NCBI GenBank assembly: GCA_002438635.1
Contig: DJPX01000018.1
Span: 17,095-81,094 of the forward strand
Reading direction: 5' to 3'
DNA from: Bacteroidales bacterium UBA6401
GTDB lineage: Bacteria > Bacteroidota > Bacteroidia > Bacteroidales > UBA932
DNA length: 64,000 nt
A program made the position numbers and the translations under genes. Position 1 is the stretch's first letter; each line of letters begins with the position of its first letter. The notes under the pieces were generated by a model. It saw nothing but the letters and a program-made list of their open reading frames with translations. It was not told where the DNA came from and made no database searches. Positions 35,774-43,861 of this stretch are shown piece by piece.

Positions 35774-38700
35774 CTACAAAGTTCTCTTTATCTCGACAAT
35801 ATGGAAGGCCTCTATGAAGTCACCCTCCTTGATATCATTATACCCAGCGATAGCCATACCACACTCTTTGCCTGCGCCAACTTCCTTTACCGAGTCCTTT
35901 CCAATCTGCAGGGATGACAATTCGCCCGTGTATATAACTATACCATCTCTAATAAGCCTTACCTGAGCCTTAGCTACCATCTTGCCATCGCGGATGATAC
36001 AACCGGCAATCGTTCCCACCTTGCTGATTTTAAAGACTTGTTTAACTTCGGCCGTAGCTATGACTTCCTCTTTCTTCTCTGGTTCCAACATACCTTCTAT
36101 ACCATCCTTCACTTCGTTAATACAGTCATAAATAACTGAATACAGACGAATCTCTATCCCCTCTTTTTCGGCAGCACGACGTGCATCTACAGAAGGTCTT
36201 ACCTGGAATCCCACGATCACGGCATCAGAAGCCTGTGCCAATAGAATGTCCGATTCGGAAATAGCGCCCACAGCCTTATGTATGACATTTACCTTCACCT
36301 CATCTGTAGAAAGCTTGATAAGAGAATCTGAAAGGGCTTCAACTGAACCATCAACATCACCTTTAACGATAATGTTAAGTTCCTTGAAGTTACCGATAGC
36401 GATACGGCGCCCGATTTCTTCAAGAGTCATATGCTTTTGAGTCTTTATGCCCTGTATTCTTATGAGCTGTTCGCGCTTATTGGCTATGCTCTTCGCTTCT
36501 TTTTCATCCGTAAGTACATTGAACTTCTCGCCTGCAGCCGGAGCGCCATTTAGGCCAAGCACCGATACAGGTGTAGATGGTCCTGCCTCGGTGACTTTTT
36601 GACCACGCTCGTTGAACATGTTCTTGACTCTTCCATAGAAGCTACCACAGAGGATGCAATCTCCCACGTGCAGGGTACCATTCTGAACAAGGATAGTAGC
36701 AAGATATCCACGGCCCTTATCAAGAGATGATTCTATGACAGCTCCGCTTGCCAGTTTGTTAGGATTGGCCTTAAGATCAAGAAGGTCAGTCTCCAAAAGC
36801 ACCTTCTCCAACAATTTGTCCACGCCCAAGCCACTCTTTGCAGATATCTCCTGACACTGATATTTTCCTCCCCAGTCTTCTACGAGAATGTTCATTTCCG
36901 AAAGTTGACGGCGGATGGTATCAGAATTGGCCCCTGGCTTATCTATTTTATTTATAGCGAAAACCATTGGCACTCCGGCTGCTTGCGCATGATTTATTGC
37001 TTCCACCGTTTGAGGCATTACGGCATCGTCCGCTGCTATTATGATAATAGCCAAATCCGTCATCTGGGCACCGCGTGCACGCATAGCCGTAAACGCCTCG
37101 TGTCCAGGCGTATCCAAGAAAGTAATCTTGCGTCCATTATCAAGGGTGACATTATAGGCTCCGATATGCTGCGTGATTCCCCCCGCTTCTCCTGCTATAA
37201 CATTAGATTTTCGAATGTAGTCCAAGAGCGAGGTCTTTCCGTGATCGACATGTCCCATAACCGTTACGATAGGAGGACGCGGTACAAGATCTTCTTCTTT
37301 ATCTTCTTCTGTAACGGAATTAATCTCTTCAGTGATGCCTGCCGTTACGAACTCCACTTTATACCCAAATTCCTCCGCCACAAGCACAAGCGCCTCTGCA
37401 TCAAGCCTTTGGTTTATTGACACCATAAGTCCCAGACTCATACAAGCCGCTATAACCTTGACTACAGGGGTATTATTCATAAGAGTGGCAAGGTCATTTA
37501 CAGTAACGAACTCGGTAACTTTCAGAACCTTATTCTCCGCCGCCATCTGCTGGATTTCCTCCTGAGTCTTGGCAGCTGCCGCGTCACGTTTTTCCTTTCT
37601 ATACTTAGCGCCGAAATTATTCTTCTTCCCCTCATTCATCTTAGCATAAGTCTCCTTGACCTGCTTTTGAATCTGCTTCTGCATTTCCTCTTGCTGAGCT
37701 TCAGTTAGAGCTGGACGGAAGTTACGATCGTTGTTATTGTTACGCTGTTTGTTCTTATTCTTCTTATTATTAGAAGAATTATTCTGTGACTGTCCCTGAT
37801 TACCCTGCTTAGGCTTATTGTTTGAAACATTCTGCCCAGCCTTTGCCAGATCTACCTTCTGCTTCGAAATACGCTCGCGTTTTTTCCCTGATGGCTTTCT
37901 CTCAAATTGACTTAAGTCTATCTTTCCCACTACCTTTAATGTGGTACCAGAATTTTCTGTAGAAGCGACCTTCTCCGAATATGCTGTCTTTTCCACTGGG
38001 GTCGGTGTGGAAGCGGCAGCCTTCTGTTGAGGAGCAAATGGTTTCTTGTTGTCGTGAGGCTTTTTAAATTCCTTTTTCTCACCAGCAAATTTATTTACAA
38101 CTGCCGGTTTCACCGATTTAACTTCCTGCCGAGGTTTTTCCTCTCTTACAATAGGGGCTTTCTCTTCCACTTTATTATCAAGTGTAATATTAACATCAGT
38201 AGCCTCAACTTTCTTTTCCTCAATAGGTTCAGAATGCACTTCGGCCTTTACCTCAACAATGTCTTTTGGCTCCGATTCCGGCTTTTTCTCCTCATTTTCA
38301 GGCTTAGGAGCTACTTCTTCTGCCTTTAAACTCTCTTCCTTCACCACAACTTTAGGCTCCGCCTCAACTGACTCGATTCTTTCCGGTTCCGCCTTTATGA
38401 CAGGTTCATCCTGAATCGGTTCTTCCTTTACAGGTTCTGTCCTGATAGGTTCGACCTTAGGAGATGTATTAGATAAAGTGTTTGTTTTTATCGTAATCAT
38501 CTGTTCTGGCTCTTCCTCCTCCTCTGGTGCATCCTTCGGTTTTTTCACAGTGTTTTCCAAAATCTTAGATATTTTGATATCTACTTCATCAGCAGCCTGC
38601 TTCGCTTCCATATCCTTGGCAAATGCCTTTCTAAGCAAGGACATAATCTCTGCAGATTCTTCGATTTTAGCATTAGGATTTTCTTCAACATCTACTCCGT

Positions 38701-38779
38701 GCTTTGATAGGAAGCTTACCAGTTCCCCAAGTCCGATGTTGAAAGTTCGCATTAATTTGTTCAGTCTGATTTCTGACAT
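35774..38779 (-). CDS. infB: Translation initiation factor IF-2
   Basis: The 1001-residue protein has a short N-terminal IF2N motif (RTFNIGLGELVSFLSKHG). A long, charged, repetitive linker follows (about 60-400), rich in Glu-Pro-Lys and then in Asn/Lys. The GTPase domain has G1 GHVDHGKTS (about 508-516), G3 DTPGHEAF (about 556) and G4 NKID (about 612), and domains II-IV end with EAFHIVEIKRTL. It places initiator tRNA on the ribosome. It is the last gene of rimP-nusA-infB, 21 bases after nusA. Confidence 0.97.
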   Translation of the reverse strand: MSEIRLNKLMRTFNIGLGELVSFLSKHGVDVEENPNAKIEESAEIMSLLRKAFAKDMEAKQAADEVDIKISKILENTVKKPKDAPEEEEEPEQMITIKTNTLSNTSPKVEPIRTEPVKEEPIQDEPVIKAEPERIESVEAEPKVVVKEESLKAEEVAPKPENEEKKPESEPKDIVEVKAEVHSEPIEEKKVEATDVNITLDNKVEEKAPIVREEKPRQEVKSVKPAVVNKFAGEKKEFKKPHDNKKPFAPQQKAAASTPTPVEKTAYSEKVASTENSGTTLKVVGKIDLSQFERKPSGKKRERISKQKVDLAKAGQNVSNNKPKQGNQGQSQNNSSNNKKNKNKQRNNNNDRNFRPALTEAQQEEMQKQIQKQVKETYAKMNEGKKNNFGAKYRKEKRDAAAAKTQEEIQQMAAENKVLKVTEFVTVNDLATLMNNTPVVKVIAACMSLGLMVSINQRLDAEALVLVAEEFGYKVEFVTAGITEEINSVTEEDKEEDLVPRPPIVTVMGHVDHGKTSLLDYIRKSNVIAGEAGGITQHIGAYNVTLDNGRKITFLDTPGHEAFTAMRARGAQMTDLAIIIIAADDAVMPQTVEAINHAQAAGVPMVFAINKIDKPGANSDTIRRQLSEMNILVEDWGGKYQCQEISAKSGLGVDKLLEKVLLETDLLDLKANPNKLASGAVIESSLDKGRGYLATILVQNGTLHVGDCILCGSFYGRVKNMFNERGQKVTEAGPSTPVSVLGLNGAPAAGEKFNVLTDEKEAKSIANKREQLIRIQGIKTQKHMTLEEIGRRIAIGNFKELNIIVKGDVDGSVEALSDSLIKLSTDEVKVNVIHKAVGAISESDILLAQASDAVIVGFQVRPSVDARRAAEKEGIEIRLYSVIYDCINEVKDGIEGMLEPEKKEEVIATAEVKQVFKISKVGTIAGCIIRDGKMVAKAQVRLIRDGIVIYTGELSSLQIGKDSVKEVGAGKECGMAIAGYNDIKEGDFIEAFHIVEIKRTL

Positions 38780-38800
38780 TCTTAACCCCTTTATTTATAA

Positions 38801-40063
38801 TTAATCTTCAAATTCAGCCTTTAATATTGATATCACATCCGCCACTGTTTCATCTTCTAGATCAGCACGTTTTGCTATATCAGCCGGATCAATTGCGAGA
38901 ACATCCTTTGCGGTATCGCATCCTATGCTCTTTAGCTTGTCGATGATCCATTGATCAATTTCATTAGCGAAGTCATCAAGAGCAACATCTTCTTCCTCTG
39001 CCTCTTCCTTAGGGATGTCGCGCCATACTTCTATCTCACGATCAACCAATTGACCAGCTAAAATAACATTACACCCGTTTCGGCCAATTCCCTTTCGTAC
39101 CTCATCTGGATGCATAAACACCTTAACCTTCGCATCATCGCTCTCCCCCATATCAATATATGACACTTTAGCTGGGCTTAGCGCACGCTGAATCATAAGC
39201 TGCGGATTAGCAGACCATTGTATAACATCTATATTTTCATTATGCAACTCTCTGACTATACCCATAATACGACTTCCTTTAACGCCAATACAAGCTCCTA
39301 TTGGGTCAATTCTTTCGTCATAGGACTCCACTGCCACCTTCGCCCTTTCGCCAGGAATACGAACTACCTTCTTAACTGTTATCAGTCCATCCGCAATCTC
39401 TGGAACTTCTTGTTCGAAAAGCTTTTTCAGAAAATCAGGAGAAGTACGGCTCAAGATAATATATGGAGTAGTATTATTCTTCATCTCCACCTTCTCGATT
39501 ATAGCACGTATAGTGTCATTCTTCTTGAAATGTTCGCCTGGAATCTGCTCGCCACGAGGTATATGCAGTTCATTTCCATCGTCGTCAAGCAAAAGCACTT
39601 CCTTGTTCCATGTCTGGTATACTTCACCGATGAAAATATCTCCGATCTTTTCAGAGTATTTCTTGAACACATTAGCCTTTTCGATATCCCTGATTCTGCC
39701 TTGAAGATTCTGGCGAATATTCAATATTCCTCTGCGACCAAATGACTTAAGGTCTATTTTTTTAGTGTATTGATCTCCTATTTCATAGTCATCATCTCCG
39801 CTATCAGCCTTTACCTGTTCGAGAGTCATCTCTGCATTAGGATTGGTCACGTTCTCGACTATCTCAAAATTCTGATAAATCTCGCACGTTCCCTTATCAA
39901 CATTAACGATGACATCAAAATTATCCGATGAGCCGTAAGTCTTGGCTATCTGTGTAAGAAAGACATCTTTTAGTACACCCATCATAACTGGGCGATCAAT
40001 ACTTTTCTCCTCCTTAAAATCCTTAAAGGCATCTATAAGAGTAGCAACTGGTTCTTTTTCCAT
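38801..40063 (-). CDS. nusA: Transcription termination/antitermination factor NusA
   Basis: The 420-residue protein has an N-terminal polymerase-binding domain (about 1-125), an S1 domain (about 130-200, GDIFIGEVYQTWNKEVLLLDDDGNEL), and two KH domains (about 205-350, GACIGVKGSRIMGIVREL and a second at IGRNGCNVILAGQLVD). A short helical C-terminal region includes helix-hairpin-helix-like DTAKDVLAIDPADIAKRADL. It modulates pausing and termination. The ATG follows the rimP stop by 5 bases. Confidence 0.97.
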   Translation of the reverse strand: MEKEPVATLIDAFKDFKEEKSIDRPVMMGVLKDVFLTQIAKTYGSSDNFDVIVNVDKGTCEIYQNFEIVENVTNPNAEMTLEQVKADSGDDDYEIGDQYTKKIDLKSFGRRGILNIRQNLQGRIRDIEKANVFKKYSEKIGDIFIGEVYQTWNKEVLLLDDDGNELHIPRGEQIPGEHFKKNDTIRAIIEKVEMKNNTTPYIILSRTSPDFLKKLFEQEVPEIADGLITVKKVVRIPGERAKVAVESYDERIDPIGACIGVKGSRIMGIVRELHNENIDVIQWSANPQLMIQRALSPAKVSYIDMGESDDAKVKVFMHPDEVRKGIGRNGCNVILAGQLVDREIEVWRDIPKEEAEEEDVALDDFANEIDQWIIDKLKSIGCDTAKDVLAIDPADIAKRADLEDETVADVISILKAEFED

Positions 40064-40068
40064 TATTA

Positions 40069-40341
40069 TTATTCGTTTATTGTTTTCAAAATCTCATCGG
40101 CACTCTCCGAACTTATCCCCACAGATCCTACTGTAAGTGAATAATCTTCAACATTTCTATCAAAGGCGGCAAGCACTGCCCTATGAACAAACTCACAGTC
40201 TGACAGATCTACATACCCATTCTCTTTGTCTATGGTGACATCAAAGACATTATCATCGTCATCGAATTGCAAATCGACGACTTTACATCCCCTTTGCTGC
40301 GCAGCTTTTTCCAAGACTGCTTCCAACTCACTTCTATTCAT
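40069..40341 (-). CDS. rimP: RimP, N-terminal domain only
   Basis: The 90-residue protein matches the N-terminal alpha/beta domain of RimP, a 30S ribosome assembly factor: VVDLQFDDDDNVFDVTIDKENGYVDLSDCEFV and YSLTVGSVGISSE correspond to the conserved DHAEGVWIEDC and YELEVGSAGI parts. The family normally has about 150 residues with a C-terminal SH3-like domain; here the frame stops just after the first domain and nusA begins 5 bases later, so there is no room for the rest. The operon position supports the identity. Whether it works in 30S assembly without the second domain is open. Confidence 0.85.
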   Translation of the reverse strand: MNRSELEAVLEKAAQQRGCKVVDLQFDDDDNVFDVTIDKENGYVDLSDCEFVHRAVLAAFDRNVEDYSLTVGSVGISSESADEILKTINE

Positions 40342-40464
40342 TTTTTTTCTATTTATGCAAATTCATCCTTCCCATCACCATTTCCACCTTCATTAGAGCA
40401 TTATCTATTTTCACACAAAACACAATAGCATTGCGTTCTTATAGATAAGTAATACCCACGCTAT

Positions 40465-40498
40465 AACAAAAATAGGCGGCCTCACTCGGTCTCCTATC
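40465..40498 (-). promoter_or_regulatory. Possible attenuator hairpin in the rimP-nusA-infB leader
   Basis: Near the 5' end of the leader, ATAGG (40497-40493) pairs with CCTAT (40476-40472), with further inner pairs G-C and CC/GG around a GAGTGA loop and two mismatches. TTTT then GTT follows. It resembles a weak intrinsic terminator ahead of nusA. Confidence 0.4.
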
Positions 40499-40511
40499 TC
40501 TAACACGCCTG

Positions 40512-40542
40512 CAAATATAACATTTTTTTTATAAATAACAAA
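40512..40542 (-). promoter_or_regulatory. Promoter of rimP-nusA-infB
   Basis: Minus-strand TTTG (40542-40539), a 19-base spacer and TATATTTG (40519-40512) match the Bacteroidota consensus fully. The transcript would have a leader of about 165 bases. The -33 box lies inside the 3' end of the wbqC gene. Confidence 0.75.
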
Positions 40543-41116
40543 TGCTTTCGGGGCCTTCGTTGAAAAGCAGATCCATTATGGAAAGATTAGGAGTGAAACC
40601 ATATTTCTCTCTAAATACCTGATAATATGGATGGGCCTGATATGTCGATGCCTTTTTCGGATGAATGACATTACGATAATCCTCACACGCACTTGTTGGG
40701 TCCACAAACGACTCAGTTTTAATGATTGTAGGTTTAATTCCTATCTTTTTACAAAAAAACTCAATCAAACGCATATTCATATCCCAAAGACTGCTTGGAT
40801 GCTCATCTAAAATGGCGAACAATTCATCGCGATAATACTCGAAAAAAGGCGATCTATAATAGGCCGATTCAATGGCATACTCGCTCTGCCTCACCCATGG
40901 AGTTTTATATTCTATGCCAATGTCTGTAATTAGCCTGGACTGACCATGCACTATTGGAACTCTTAAATCCTCGACTCCATTGGCCGTAAGAATACTGCAT
41001 CGATTACGATAGGACTGCTTGACATAATTCTCGCACCCCTCAATATAAACCAAAGAGCATTTCGCAAGTAATGCAAAATACTCTATAGGAGGAAAATATG
41101 CTGTGGAAAGCAACAT
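40529..41116 (-). CDS. WbqC family protein
   Basis: The 195-residue protein begins MLLSTAYFPPIEYFALLAKC, the typical start of WbqC-like proteins, and continues with ENYVKQSYRNRCSI and VPIVHG. It has no signal peptide. WbqC proteins occur in polysaccharide gene clusters and are suspected glycosylation enzymes, but the reaction is not established. The ATG comes one base after the lpxA stop, so it belongs to the lipid A operon. Confidence 0.85.
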   Translation of the reverse strand: MLLSTAYFPPIEYFALLAKCSLVYIEGCENYVKQSYRNRCSILTANGVEDLRVPIVHGQSRLITDIGIEYKTPWVRQSEYAIESAYYRSPFFEYYRDELFAILDEHPSSLWDMNMRLIEFFCKKIGIKPTIIKTESFVDPTSACEDYRNVIHPKKASTYQAHPYYQVFREKYGFTPNLSIMDLLFNEGPESICYL

Positions 41117-41117
41117 T

Positions 41118-41930
41118 CTATTCCACGAATCCCTTTTCGTTACTGTCGTTAGCCCTTACAATGCCACGCTTAGAATTGCGTATGAAATTCACTATTTCCA
41201 ATTTCTCCGGAGTATCGGGAAATCCAGCTTCCACTTTTGCCAGCGCGTCTGAGACATTATTCCCCTGATAATATATAGTATCGTAGATATCCCTAATTGT
41301 CCTTACAGTATCTGAATCAAAACCTCTGCGACGAAGCCCTACTATATTGATACCAGCGAAACAAATAGGGTCCCTTCCACATAAAGCGTATGGCGGAATG
41401 TCTTTATTCACTTTACTGCCACCACCTACCATAGCGTGCTTTCCGATATGGGAGAACTGGTGTACTACCGTACTTCCACCCAATATAGCCCAGTCATCCA
41501 CATCCGTCTCACCTGCTATTCCGACATAACTAACTAAGATACAATGATTACCAACTCTACAATCGTGGGCCACATGCACATAGGACATAATTAAAGTGTC
41601 ATTACCTATTTTAGTTACGCCTTTTCCGCTAGCCTTTGTTCCTCTGTTAATGGTCGCGCACTCTCTTATATTTACCCTATCACCGATTTCTACATAAGTA
41701 ACCTCACCATCGAATTTCAAATCCTGAGGTATGGCGCCTACCACAGCCCCTGGAAAAACACTACAATCCTTACCCATCTTAACGTAAGAAAAAATAGTAG
41801 CGTGAGGATATATCTTACAACCATCACCGATTTCTACATTATCGTCAATGAAAGCATACGGGCCAATCTCAACGTTATTTCCTAATTTAGCGCCAGGATG
41901 AACCGTAGCAAGTGGATGAATATTAACCAT
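41118..41930 (-). CDS. lpxA: Acyl-ACP--UDP-N-acetylglucosamine O-acyltransferase
   Basis: The 270-residue protein is a left-handed beta-helix built of hexapeptide repeats (for example IHPLATVHPGAKLGNNVEIG), with the catalytic histidine in SYVHVAHDC and a helical C-terminal domain (GLRRRGFDSDTVRTIRDIY). It puts the first 3-hydroxyacyl chain on UDP-GlcNAc in lipid A synthesis. It starts 5 bases after lpxC. Length and motifs are normal. Confidence 0.96.
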   Translation of the reverse strand: MVNIHPLATVHPGAKLGNNVEIGPYAFIDDNVEIGDGCKIYPHATIFSYVKMGKDCSVFPGAVVGAIPQDLKFDGEVTYVEIGDRVNIRECATINRGTKASGKGVTKIGNDTLIMSYVHVAHDCRVGNHCILVSYVGIAGETDVDDWAILGGSTVVHQFSHIGKHAMVGGGSKVNKDIPPYALCGRDPICFAGINIVGLRRRGFDSDTVRTIRDIYDTIYYQGNNVSDALAKVEAGFPDTPEKLEIVNFIRNSKRGIVRANDSNEKGFVE

Positions 41931-41935
41931 TTCGT

Positions 41936-42826
41936 TTAAATAAGTTTAGCGACCTTAGTATTAATACTATGGCCTGGTTTATATGCTATGACTTTAGCCT
42001 TTAAAAATCCGCCTACAAGTCTTAAATCTCCTATTATATCCAATAACTTATGCCTCCCGCACTCGTCAGGAAAATGCAGCTCTACATTGTTCAAATAGCC
42101 CTGCTGGGTAACTTTAAGTTCAGGGTGCCCGAAAGTCTTAGCAAGTCGAGCGATACGCTGCGGCGAAACAGGCCTTTCCACGACTACAATAGCATTTTCC
42201 ACGTCGCCACCCTTTATTAGGCCTAGACTTGCCAACAACTGAATCTCGTGTAAAAAACAAAAAGTCCTACACGGAGCTATCTCATGGACATAATCCATCG
42301 AAGGATCCCACTTCACGGTCTGCACGCCAAGCACCTTTGAATTAAAATCTATTGTTACCTCATAACTAGGCTTATCAGAAGGTATGAGTTTAATGTAAGA
42401 GCCTGTCTTATCGTCTTTATATAAGAACTCGCTTCCTATTTCAATGTACTTTCTAGGTGCGTCCTGCTCCACAAGCCCATCAGGATAGATAGCTTCAACA
42501 TATTTTTCCGCACTGCCATCCAGCACTGGGACTTCCACATTATCAATTTCGATCAAAGCGTTATCTACACCTAATCCGGTTAGAGCCGAAAGAAGGTGCT
42601 CGATGGTACTAATCGATGCTTTCCCTTTTGATATAGTGGTACTGCGTGCCGTCAAAGAGACATTCTGCGCTATGGCGTCAACATAAGCATCAGGACCTAA
42701 GTCCGTGCGGTGAAAACGAATCCCAGTATCAACAGGCGCCGGACATATACGCATGTGTGCATACTTACCTGAATGAAGTCCTTTCCCCTCGAAATAATAT
42801 GTATTTTTTAATGTATTCTGTTTCAT
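41936..42826 (-). CDS. lpxC: UDP-3-O-acyl-N-acetylglucosamine deacetylase, without FabZ domain
   Basis: The frame is open to 42865; the ATG at 42826 (MKQNTLKNTYYFEGKGLHSG) is the normal LpxC start, giving 296 residues. The zinc and catalytic motifs are present: TIEHLLSAL, HEIAPCRTFCFLHE and RHKLLDIIGDLRL. It removes the N-acetyl group in the committed step of lipid A synthesis. In most Bacteroidota LpxC is fused to a FabZ dehydratase domain (about 460 residues); here the protein stops after LpxC and lpxA starts 5 bases later. A TATATTTG box (42851-42844, minus) just before the ATG could be an internal promoter. Confidence 0.95.
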   Translation of the reverse strand: MKQNTLKNTYYFEGKGLHSGKYAHMRICPAPVDTGIRFHRTDLGPDAYVDAIAQNVSLTARSTTISKGKASISTIEHLLSALTGLGVDNALIEIDNVEVPVLDGSAEKYVEAIYPDGLVEQDAPRKYIEIGSEFLYKDDKTGSYIKLIPSDKPSYEVTIDFNSKVLGVQTVKWDPSMDYVHEIAPCRTFCFLHEIQLLASLGLIKGGDVENAIVVVERPVSPQRIARLAKTFGHPELKVTQQGYLNNVELHFPDECGRHKLLDIIGDLRLVGGFLKAKVIAYKPGHSINTKVAKLI

Positions 42827-42865
42827 GCAAATTTTTGTGGGCGCAAATATAGGAATTATTTTCAA

Positions 42866-43852
42866 TTATTCTTCCCCACTTGCCTTGAACTTAGCATAAG
42901 CGCGCATAAAAGTGGCGTGTGGAATGGCTGGCATGCCCACTAAAACTTGGCCTCCCTTACGCACATTACCAATAACTCCTGCTTGTGCAGCCACAGTAGT
43001 CTTATCTGCAATCTTCACATGCCCTATGATTCCTACCTGTCCTGCGATAATGCAATTCTTTCCGATAATTGCCGAACCGGCTATTCCAGATAGTGCGGCC
43101 ATAACGGTATTATCTCCTATCTGAACATTGTGGGCAATCTGGCACAGGTTATCTATCCTAACGCCATCTCCTATAATGGTAGACTCCATAGGGGCCTTGT
43201 CAACTGTAGTATTAGATCCTATCTCGACATCATTACCTATAATAACATTACCTACATGCTCTATTTTCTTCCACGTGCCATCGCTTTGTGGTGCATTACC
43301 GAAGCCATCGTCTCCTATGACACACCCTGCATGCAAGATAGTCCTATCACCTATCACGGTTCCACTAAAAATAACTACACCAGGATAGATGATACACTTA
43401 GAACCTATCTTAACGTTATCGCCAATGGTGACATTATTATAAATCTTAGTATAATCTCCTACAACTGTCTTCTTTCCTACAGTTACATAATCTCCTATCC
43501 ATACCCTTTTCCCTATCTTTGAACTAAGGGCAAGACGACATCTTCCTCTGTGACGCTTATAGGATTTATGCTGACGATTCACATAGTCGAGCAATTCAGC
43601 TAACGCACTATAGGCATTATCCACCCTTACCATAGTAGGTTCCACACTGGATGATGGCACAAAATCTTTATTAACAAGCAATATGGATGCCTTACTTGTA
43701 TATACATAATGCTCATATTTAGGATTAGCGTAAAAGCATAAATCCCCGGCTTTACCATGTTCTATCTTAGCAAACGATGTAGCCTCTGCCGATGGGTTTC
43801 CATCTACAGTTCCATGCAAAACATCAGCAAGTTCCCTAGCAGTAAATTTCAT
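42866..43852 (-). CDS. lpxD: UDP-3-O-(3-hydroxyacyl)glucosamine N-acyltransferase
   Basis: The 328-residue protein has an N-terminal uridine-binding domain (MKFTARELADVLHGTVDGN), a long hexapeptide-repeat beta-helix (about 105-300) and the catalytic histidine in NLCQIAHNVQIGDN. It adds the N-linked acyl chain after LpxC action. It lies 9 bases after the OmpP1-like gene and 39 bases before the chosen lpxC start. Length is normal. Confidence 0.96.
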   Translation of the reverse strand: MKFTARELADVLHGTVDGNPSAEATSFAKIEHGKAGDLCFYANPKYEHYVYTSKASILLVNKDFVPSSSVEPTMVRVDNAYSALAELLDYVNRQHKSYKRHRGRCRLALSSKIGKRVWIGDYVTVGKKTVVGDYTKIYNNVTIGDNVKIGSKCIIYPGVVIFSGTVIGDRTILHAGCVIGDDGFGNAPQSDGTWKKIEHVGNVIIGNDVEIGSNTTVDKAPMESTIIGDGVRIDNLCQIAHNVQIGDNTVMAALSGIAGSAIIGKNCIIAGQVGIIGHVKIADKTTVAAQAGVIGNVRKGGQVLVGMPAIPHATFMRAYAKFKASGEE

Positions 43853-43861
43853 AAAAATAAA

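Noticed and set aside
36905..37420. Long antisense frame inside infB
   Set aside because: It is opposite a conserved GTPase domain, has no family features, and many such shadow frames occur in the window.
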